From contig NZ_JAENHO010000003.1 in assembly GCF_016785085.1 (NCBI RefSeq), positions 62,001-126,000 on the forward strand: a stretch of 64,000 bases of DNA, written 5' to 3'. Below the pieces are notes generated by a model. That model was not told the DNA's origin. It saw nothing but the letters and a program-made list of their open reading frames with translations, and made no database searches. Positions 58,031 through 64,000 of the stretch are shown here, one piece after another. The stretch comes from Paractinoplanes lichenicola. GTDB taxonomy: Bacteria > Actinomycetota > Actinomycetes > Mycobacteriales > Micromonosporaceae. Within the stretch, counting starts at the first letter, position 1. Every line of letters begins with the position of its first letter. Both the position numbers and the translations under genes were made by a program.

Positions 58031-59812
58031 GTGGCTACGGATTCGGGGAAGGACGGCGTACGAAAGTCCTTCGTCGCCCGGCTGCGGGAGCGCAACGGCG
58101 ACGCGCGGCCGCATTTCGTGATCTGTGGGTCGGACGCACTCGTCTATACGCTGGCCGACGAGTTGGCCAGCTCGGGCCGGCTCCGGCTGACCGTGATCAC
58201 GCCGCCTGACCTGCGGCCGGGCGTTCCCGATCTCAACGGCCTGCGGGCCCGGGGCGTACGGGTGATCACCGCGGCCCGGCTCGACGAGCGCACCTTCCGC
58301 GAGGCCGGCCTGGCCGGTGCCGCCGCCCTGGCCCTCGTGATGCCGGACGACATGGTCAACCTGCATGCGGCGTTGTGCGCGCGGGCCGTCGAGGGCGATT
58401 TGCGGCTCGTGATCCGCATGTTCACTACCGGTCTGGCGTACGGGGTCCGCCGTCTTTTCGCCGACTGCGCGGTGCTGTCGGATGCCGCGATGGCCGCTCC
58501 CGCCTTCGTGGCGGCCGCGCTCGGCGAGGTCGCGCCGACCCACTTCCGGTACGCCGCCCGCACCCTCACCGTGGCCAAGCGCGGCGACGTGCCGGATCAG
58601 TCGGCGCTGCTCACCCTGGCCACCTTCGACGACGCCGGCCGCATGACCGTGCTCCCGGCCGAGCCCGGCGAGCCCGAGCGGCAGCCGGCCGATCTGGTGC
58701 TGGCCGAGGCCTCCGGACGCCCGGCGGCCCAGGCGGTGACCGCCCGCCGGCTCGCCCGCGCGGGCCGCCGCCGTCGCCCGTGGCTGTCGATCGGCCGGGC
58801 CGCGCGCGTCGGCCTGACCCGCAAGCTGGGCATCGCCGTGCTGGTCGCGCTGGCCCTCACCGTGATCTCCGGCATCCTGCTGACCCGGCTGACCGGCGTC
58901 GACGGCTTCTGGAAGTCGATCTACATCACGCTGCTGACCGTGGTCGGCTCGTCCGATGTGGAGCCCGAGAACACGGCCGCCGCCCAGGCCGCTCAGCTGG
59001 TGCTGACGCTGGCCGGGGTCGCGCTGCTGCCACTGATCACCGCGGCCGTGGTCGACGGCGTGGTCAAGACCCGGCTGGCCCTGAATCGGGGCGAGGTGCT
59101 CAAGGTCCACTCCGGGCACATCGTGCTGGTCGGGCTGGGCACGGTCGGCACGCGGGTGCTGCGCCAGCTGATCGATCTCGGACTCGACGTGGTGGCGATC
59201 GACCGTGACCCGAAGGCCCGCGGGGTCAAGGTGGCCGAGTCGCTGGGCGTCCCGGTGGTCACGGGGGACGCGGCGCAGGAGGAGACGCTGCGGGCCGCCT
59301 CGATCCACCACTGCCAGTCGCTCGTCGTGGTCTCGACCAACGACGCCGTCAACCTGCAGGCCGCCCTGCACGCCCGGGCCGCCCGCGAGGACATCCGGGT
59401 CGTGCTGCGGCTGTTCGACGACGACTTCGCCCAGCGGGTCGAGGCCGCGTTCAACATCAACATCTCGCGCAGCGTCTCGCGGTTGTGCGCGCCCGCGTTC
59501 GCCGCCGCCATGCGCGAGCGCGAGGTGCTGGCCACGATCCCGGTCGAGCGGCACGCGCTGCTGGTGGCGGCCGTACGGGTGATGCCCGGCTCGGCCCTCG
59601 ACGGCGCGCCGCTCGACTCGGCCGAGCGCCCCGAGAGCACCCGCGTGATCGGCATGACCGCGGCCGGCTCGGAGTGGGTCGACTGGCTGCCCGACGGCCG
59701 CCGGGTGCTCGCCGCGGGCGACGAGATCGTGGTGGTGGCCCGCCGAGCCGGGCTGCGCGCGCTGTCAGAGGAAGCAGCCTCACACCTGAGCGACTCAGCC
59801 GCCGGCGAGTGA
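58031..59812 (+). CDS. RCK/TrkA-N ion-channel-like protein
   Basis: 593 residues. The order is: TrkA-N Rossmann domain (HFVICGSDALVYTLADELA, about 25-170); a linker; two membrane helices (IAVLVALALTVISGILLTRL and AAQAAQLVLTLAGVALLPLI) with a re-entrant segment between; a second TrkA-N domain (HIVLVGLGTVGTRVLRQLI); and a TrkA-C-like end (RRVLAAGDEIVVVARR). This is the plan of a two-helix potassium channel with two RCK domains. The filter, however, reads TLLTVVGSSDVEP, not TVGYGD, so selectivity is uncertain. TACGAT (58018-58023) 7 nt before GTG 58031 suggests a leaderless mRNA. The 3' end overlaps the convergent gene by 18 bp. Confidence 0.82.
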   Translation: MATDSGKDGVRKSFVARLRERNGDARPHFVICGSDALVYTLADELASSGRLRLTVITPPDLRPGVPDLNGLRARGVRVITAARLDERTFREAGLAGAAALALVMPDDMVNLHAALCARAVEGDLRLVIRMFTTGLAYGVRRLFADCAVLSDAAMAAPAFVAAALGEVAPTHFRYAARTLTVAKRGDVPDQSALLTLATFDDAGRMTVLPAEPGEPERQPADLVLAEASGRPAAQAVTARRLARAGRRRRPWLSIGRAARVGLTRKLGIAVLVALALTVISGILLTRLTGVDGFWKSIYITLLTVVGSSDVEPENTAAAQAAQLVLTLAGVALLPLITAAVVDGVVKTRLALNRGEVLKVHSGHIVLVGLGTVGTRVLRQLIDLGLDVVAIDRDPKARGVKVAESLGVPVVTGDAAQEETLRAASIHHCQSLVVVSTNDAVNLQAALHARAAREDIRVVLRLFDDDFAQRVEAAFNINISRSVSRLCAPAFAAAMREREVLATIPVERHALLVAAVRVMPGSALDGAPLDSAERPESTRVIGMTAAGSEWVDWLPDGRRVLAAGDEIVVVARRAGLRALSEEAASHLSDSAAGE

Positions 59813-61012
59813 CTCCACCTCGACGCCGAGCACGGCCTGCTCGTCGGGCTTCTTGGCCAGCACGTCGGTGAGATAGGACTGCACCGCCGGGGCCATGCCG
59901 ACGTCGCGCCCGGCCCGCTCGGAGAGCAGCCACTTGTGCTGGATGATCTGGGTGAAGATCTCCTGCGGTTCCAGCTTGTGCCGCAGGCCGGCCGGCACCG
60001 CGCGCACGACCGGCTCGAACACCTCGGTCAGCCAGCGGTGGGCGGCCTGCTGCTCGTCCGTGAGCAGGCTTTCCGCCCGGTATGTGTCGAGGTCGTTGAG
60101 CAGCTGGCGGGCCTGGTTCTCCTCGGCGTCGAGGCCGGTCAGGCGGAGCAGCCGGCGCGTGTGATAGCCGGCGTCGACGACCTTGGGGCGGATCCGGACG
60201 CCACCGTCGACAGTGGACATGGCGACCTCGGCCACGTCGAAGCCGAGCTCGTTGAGCCGCCGGATGCGTCCCTCGATGTCGTGCCGGGCGTCGACCCGGG
60301 GCACTTCCTGCTCGTACGTCACCTCGTGCCACAGCCGTTCGTAGCGCGCGACGATGTCGTCGACCACGGCCTCGGGGTCGATCGACTCGTGCAGCAGCTC
60401 GGCCGCCTCGAGGTCGAGCAGCTCGCCGAAGATGTTGAGCCGCAGGATCTCGATGTCCTCGCTGCGCTGGCCCTCGGAGAGCTTCGGATAGAGGTTGCCG
60501 GTCTCGGCGTCGACCAGGTAGGCCGCGAACGCGCCCGCGTCCCGCCGGAACAGCGTGTTCGACAGCGAGCAGTCGCCCCACGAGAAGCCGGTGAGGTGCA
60601 TCCGCACGATCAGCGCGGCCAGCGCGTCGAGCAGGCGGTTGAGCGTGTTGGGCCGCAGGGTGTGCGAGAACAGCGCGCGATACGGCAGCGAGAACTGCAG
60701 GTGCCGCGTGATCAGCACGGTCTCGAGCGGCTCGCCGTCGGGCGTTTCCCGGTCGGTGACGATCGCCACCGCCTCGACGGCGGGGAAGTCGATGCGTTCG
60801 AGCGCGCGCAAGAGGTCGTACTCCTTCTCGGCGATCCGCTCGCGGGTCTCCTTCAGCGCGTAGACCACGTCGTTGAGCTTCACGAACCGCACGATGTGGC
60901 GCGAGATGCCCTGGGGCAGGGCGACCAGGTGATCGGCCGGCCAGTCCTCGAGCGGAATGCCCCACGGCAGATCCAGCAGCGCCGGGTCGACGAGGGCGGA
61001 AGTGATGCGCAC
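59795..61012 (-). CDS. DUF4032 protein (kinase-like fold)
   Basis: 405 residues. The N-terminal half resembles lipopolysaccharide-kinase-like folds: VYALKETRERIAEKEYDLLR, then RMHLTGFSWGDCSLSNTLFR (catalytic-loop-like H/D and N) and AYLVDAETGNLY (metal-Asp-like). The rest is helical, with IIQHKWLLSERAGRDVGM near the end. Such proteins are common in actinobacteria and have no known function; the possible kinase residues are my reading. GTG 61012 (MRITSALVDPALLDL) is chosen because CACACT lies 6 nt before it; an upstream GTG at 61027 is also in frame. Confidence 0.8.
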   Translation of the reverse strand: MRITSALVDPALLDLPWGIPLEDWPADHLVALPQGISRHIVRFVKLNDVVYALKETRERIAEKEYDLLRALERIDFPAVEAVAIVTDRETPDGEPLETVLITRHLQFSLPYRALFSHTLRPNTLNRLLDALAALIVRMHLTGFSWGDCSLSNTLFRRDAGAFAAYLVDAETGNLYPKLSEGQRSEDIEILRLNIFGELLDLEAAELLHESIDPEAVVDDIVARYERLWHEVTYEQEVPRVDARHDIEGRIRRLNELGFDVAEVAMSTVDGGVRIRPKVVDAGYHTRRLLRLTGLDAEENQARQLLNDLDTYRAESLLTDEQQAAHRWLTEVFEPVVRAVPAGLRHKLEPQEIFTQIIQHKWLLSERAGRDVGMAPAVQSYLTDVLAKKPDEQAVLGVEVESLAGG

Positions 61013-61129
61013 CGAACCAGTGTGCACGTTCGGCGGCGCGTCGCTCCCGCAGGTGGCTCGTTACACAGGTACGAGAGCGCGGGATCAGTACATATGTTCT
61101 ATAAATGAACGAATGGCGGGTTAATCACA

Positions 61130-62584
61130 GTGCCGTTGAAGACCGGGCGACGTAAGGCAGGCATAGCGATCGCGGCCTGTGCGGCTGTGCTGCTGGCGGG
61201 CGCGGCGGGGGCGACCGCCTGGCATGCCGCCGGTGACAACGGGAAGCCGGTCGGCACCTGGCACGACGCCCCGGCCGGAGCCCGTACGCCGGTCGCCGCG
61301 GACCAGCGGCTGGGCGACGGGCAGGTCGCCGAGCCGGACGCGGGCGGGGCCCCCGCTAACGGCAAGGTGCAGCCGCGGACGCCGGCGCCCACGCCGACGA
61401 CCAGCGCCGCGGCGACCGATCCGCGGACCGAGAAGGCGACGGTCGCTGCTCCGCAGCCCGGCACCCCGGAGCGGCCGATCGAGTCCGAGTCGGCCAGTGG
61501 CCGCCAGCCGGTCGGTGAGTTGCTCCGGGTGAACAAGCTGCTCAGTTACCTCGGCGGCAAGCCGGCCAAGGAGACGTTCCGCTACCCCGGTGCGTCCTAT
61601 GTGAAGCTGCACTTCTCGCGGATGGCGCTGCTGCCCGGCGACTACGTCACGGTCACCGACGCCGACGGCACCGAGAGCTACCGGTACGAGGCCACGAAGA
61701 CCGCGGCCGACAGCGACCGCTGGGCCATGTCGGTCACCGGCGACACGGCAGTGGTCGAGGTGCACCGCGGGGCGAGCGACCAGCTCGGGCTGGGCACCCT
61801 GACCGGCGGCCACGGCGTCGACGTCGACCGGGTCGCGCGCGGCTTCAGCCGTACGGAACAGGCCCGGGTGCCCGAGAAGCTGCTCAACCCGCCCGGTCGC
61901 ACGGGCCGGGAGGAATCGGTCTGCGGCAGCGACACCTCGGCCGACGCCGTCTGCTACAAGTCGAGCGACCCGGTGGCGTACACGAAATCGAAGGCCATCG
62001 CCCGGTTGCTGATCAACGGCACCGAGCTCTGCACCGGCTGGCGGGTCGGCCCGCAGAACCGCATGCTGACCAACAACCACTGCTTCACCAGCTCGGCCGA
62101 GGCGTACAACACCGAGGTCTGGTTCAACTACCAGTGCGCGAAGTGCGGCGGGTACGACGTCTATCAGCCGACCAAAGTGTGGGGCTCGCAGGTGGTCGCG
62201 ACCGACCGCACGTACGACTTCACCCTGTTCTCGGTGGACAAGTTCGCCGCGATCCAGAAGTTCGGCTACCTGACCCTCGACACCAAGCGCCCGGCCAAGA
62301 ACCAGGAGCTGTACGTGCCGCAGCACCCGGCGGGCGAGCCCACGCGCATCGCCGGGTCGCTGGGCGAGAAGGCCAGCAACTGCGCGGTCGTCAACCCGGG
62401 CTACGACGGTTACGCCACCGGGTCGGACGTCGCGTACTACTGCGACACCGAGGGCGGCTCGTCCGGTTCGCCGGTGCTGTCGCGCTCGACGAACAAGGTG
62501 GTCGCGCTGCACCACTTCGGCGGTTGCCCCAATTCGGGCGTACGGGCCGACCTGCTGGCCGCCAAGCTGGCCAAGTACCTCTAG
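61130..62584 (+). CDS. Secreted trypsin-like serine protease
   Basis: 484 residues. A signal/anchor helix (AGIAIAACAAVLLAGAAGATAW) is followed by a Pro/Thr/Ala-rich linker to about 125 and a beta-rich domain (about 130-240, YVKLHFSRMALLPGDYVTVTD). A chymotrypsin-fold domain follows, with His317 (LTNNHCF), Asp363 (RTYDFTLF) and Ser445 (GGSSGSPVL). Cysteine pairs surround the active site. The layout is similar to glutamyl-endopeptidase/lysyl-endopeptidase-like proteins, with a non-catalytic front domain. The start is GTG 61130; no Shine-Dalgarno. TATAAAT at 61100-61106 is a good -10, giving a leader of about 20 nt. Confidence 0.88.
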   Translation: MPLKTGRRKAGIAIAACAAVLLAGAAGATAWHAAGDNGKPVGTWHDAPAGARTPVAADQRLGDGQVAEPDAGGAPANGKVQPRTPAPTPTTSAAATDPRTEKATVAAPQPGTPERPIESESASGRQPVGELLRVNKLLSYLGGKPAKETFRYPGASYVKLHFSRMALLPGDYVTVTDADGTESYRYEATKTAADSDRWAMSVTGDTAVVEVHRGASDQLGLGTLTGGHGVDVDRVARGFSRTEQARVPEKLLNPPGRTGREESVCGSDTSADAVCYKSSDPVAYTKSKAIARLLINGTELCTGWRVGPQNRMLTNNHCFTSSAEAYNTEVWFNYQCAKCGGYDVYQPTKVWGSQVVATDRTYDFTLFSVDKFAAIQKFGYLTLDTKRPAKNQELYVPQHPAGEPTRIAGSLGEKASNCAVVNPGYDGYATGSDVAYYCDTEGGSSGSPVLSRSTNKVVALHHFGGCPNSGVRADLLAAKLAKYL

Positions 62585-62594
62585 TTTTGAGGAC

Positions 62595-63311
62595 GTGTCG
62601 AAGAAGAACTGGTGGCTCGACGTCGCCCTGCTGGCGGCGTTCGTCGCGTTGACGGCCGCGCTCATGAACGGCCACCTGCTCCGGCTCGACGAGCGGGTGG
62701 CCGACTGGTCGCTGAGCCACCAGCCCTGGCTGCCGTACTGGACCGCGCGGGTGCTCAACTACCTGGGCCAGGGCGGTCAGATCCTGATGCCGGTCTCGCT
62801 GATCCTGACCGGCTTGCTGACCTGGCGCACCCGCTCGATCCGGGCCGTCTTCCCGTTCGTGGCCGGGTTCGTGCTGACGTACCTGACGATCGGCCCGCTC
62901 AAGATCTGGGCCGATCGGGCCGCGCCCCGGTTCGACGGCCCCAACCCGGTGATCATGCACAACCCCGACGCCGCGGGCGCGTACGCGATGAGCTACCCCT
63001 CGGGGCACCTCGGCAACTCGCTGGTCTGGTACGCGGTGATCGCGCTGCTGGTCGTCGCGCTCCTGGGCCGGCCGCTGAGCCGCCGGGAGACGTACGGGCT
63101 GAGGGTCTTGCCCGTGGCGATCGTGTTCTGCACGACCGTTTACACCGGCTTCCACTGGCTGACCGACTCGATCGCGGGCGCGCTGCTCGGCGTCGTGCTG
63201 GCCCGCCTGATCGAGCGGATCCCGTTCGACCGCATCGGGCTGCCCCGGCTGGGCGGCTGGGAACGGCCGGCCGGGCTCACACCCAGCGACCGGCTCGCAT
63301 CACCCGCTTGA
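62595..63311 (+). CDS. PAP2-family phosphatase, membrane-bound
   Basis: 238 residues with about six helices. The phosphatase motifs are KIWADRAAPR (KxxxxxxRP variant), SYPSGH and TGFHWLTDSIAG (His and Asp of motif 3). Family members dephosphorylate lipid phosphates such as undecaprenyl diphosphate or phosphatidate at the outer face. The protease stop TAG is the start of TAGTTT (62582-62587), 7 nt before GTG 62595; GAGGA also lies 4 nt away, so either leaderless or Shine-Dalgarno initiation is possible. The 3' end overlaps nagA by 35 bp. Confidence 0.88.
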   Translation: MSKKNWWLDVALLAAFVALTAALMNGHLLRLDERVADWSLSHQPWLPYWTARVLNYLGQGGQILMPVSLILTGLLTWRTRSIRAVFPFVAGFVLTYLTIGPLKIWADRAAPRFDGPNPVIMHNPDAAGAYAMSYPSGHLGNSLVWYAVIALLVVALLGRPLSRRETYGLRVLPVAIVFCTTVYTGFHWLTDSIAGALLGVVLARLIERIPFDRIGLPRLGGWERPAGLTPSDRLASPA

Positions 63312-64000
63312 CCCGCAGGTCGCTCGAGAGCACGACCAGGTCGGCCCGCAGGCCCGCCTCGAGCGCGCCGATCTCGTCGCCCAGACCGAGCACGCGGGCC
63401 GGGGTGGTCGAGGCCATCGCCACCGCGTCGGGCAGCGCGATCCCGGCCGCGACCGTGTTGCGCAGCGCCTGGTCCATGGTCAGCGTGCTGCCGGCGATCG
63501 AGCCGTCGCGGGCCAGCCGGGCCACCCGGTCGGCCACGATCACCTCCTGGCCGCCGAGGTCGTAGGTGCCGTCGGCCATGCCGGTGGCGTCCATCGCGTC
63601 GGTGATCAGCGCGGCCTTGTCGGGCCCGGCCGTGCCCGCGGCGAACGCCAGCATGCCCGGGTGCAGGTGGATGTTGTCGGCGATCAGCTCGCAGACCACG
63701 GGCGCGGCCAGCAGCCCGACGACCGGGCCGGGCTCGCGGTGGTGCGGCGGGCGCATGCCGTTGAACAGGTGGGTGCCGACGGTCGCGCCCGCGGCCACGC
63801 CGGCCAGCGTCTGCTCGTACGTGGCGTCGGTGTGCCCGACCGCGGCGGCGACGCCCCGCTCGACCAGGAACGCGATCGCCTCCAGGGCGCCCGGCAGCTC
63901 GGGGGCGATCGTGACCAGGCGCACCGAGCCCAGCTCGAGCAGCTCGGTCAGCTCCTTGAGCGACGGGTCGCGCAGGAACTCCGGGTTCTGCGCGCCGCAG
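63277..64000 (-). CDS. nagA: N-acetylglucosamine-6-phosphate deacetylase, C-terminal part (runs off the window)
   Basis: About 241 C-terminal residues of an amidohydrolase-fold deacetylase that makes glucosamine-6-phosphate. Visible are VRLVTIAPELPGA, the metal-site AVGHTDATYEQTL, GTHLFNGMRPPHHREPG, the catalytic Asp in ALITDAMDATG, and GSTLTMDQALRN. The reading frame continues beyond position 64000. It belongs to the same amino-sugar route as the csn genes, although it is not linked to them. Convergent with the PAP2 gene. Confidence 0.93.
   Translation of the reverse strand, partial: CGAQNPEFLRDPSLKELTELLELGSVRLVTIAPELPGALEAIAFLVERGVAAAVGHTDATYEQTLAGVAAGATVGTHLFNGMRPPHHREPGPVVGLLAAPVVCELIADNIHLHPGMLAFAAGTAGPDKAALITDAMDATGMADGTYDLGGQEVIVADRVARLARDGSIAGSTLTMDQALRNTVAAGIALPDAVAMASTTPARVLGLGDEIGALEAGLRADLVVLSSDLRVKRVMRAGRWV

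Overview
The window is high-GC actinobacterial DNA, most likely from Actinoplanes or another Micromonosporaceae genus. The case rests on GTG/TTG starts, many four-base start/stop overlaps, CarD, an MsiK-type sugar ATPase, ROK and SARP/AfsR regulators, DUF2510/RDD membrane proteins, and a type III polyketide locus with the gene content of the agq phenolic-lipid cluster described in Actinoplanes missouriensis. It is chromosomal: it carries ispD-ispF, cysS-rlmB, a tRNA-Thr and two fumarases. No CRISPR array and no intact mobile element were found.

Layout. 1-5.3 kb: the 5' part of radA, a lipoprotein gene, then an agq-like cluster (UbiA prenyltransferase diverging from methyltransferase, acyl-CoA-dehydrogenase-like oxidase and type III PKS) and a small membrane protein. 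5.3-8.1 kb: membrane-anchored thioredoxin-like protein, carD, ispD, ispF. 8.15-9.03 kb: no gene, but an 18-bp minisatellite and six palindromic repeats spaced about 84 bp apart. 9.0-10.2 kb: TPR membrane protein. 10.2-18.4 kb: a chitosan-oligosaccharide locus, csnR-csnEFGHK plus a divergent secreted GH46 chitosanase, with candidate ROK operators. 19-24 kb: homogentisate catabolism (hmgA, an uncharacterised protein, fumarylacetoacetase) plus small genes. 24-30 kb: dialkylglycine-decarboxylase-like enzyme beside a frameshifted LysR gene, decayed DNA with a GntR relic, and a ROK/MFS divergent pair. 30-35 kb: HisC-family aminotransferase, two RDD proteins, hpd and a propeller protein. 35-45 kb: class I fumarase, lipoprotein, two tandem SARP/AfsR regulators and class II fumarase. 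45-50 kb: cysS, rlmB, repeats, a long palindrome, tRNA-Thr and msiK. 50-64 kb: an Hsp70-like/beta-propeller fusion, GNAT, a subtilase, an IS30 relic, an RCK ion-channel-like protein, DUF4032, a trypsin-like protease, a PAP2 phosphatase and the 3' part of nagA.

How the genes work together. The chitosanase would release glucosamine oligomers. CsnEFG would import them, with ATP hydrolysis supplied by an unlinked ATPase such as the MsiK homologue at 48.5 kb. CsnH and CsnK would process them, and NagA at the right edge belongs to the same amino-sugar metabolism. hpd, hmgA and fahA form most of the tyrosine-to-fumarate route but sit in two places 10 kb apart, and the window holds fumarases of both classes.

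Translation signals fall into two groups. Many genes have a clear Shine-Dalgarno sequence. At least fourteen others have none, but carry a TANNNT hexamer 6-8 nt before the start codon, which suggests leaderless mRNAs. I used this to choose several starts. All function calls come from reading motifs by eye; no database search was possible.
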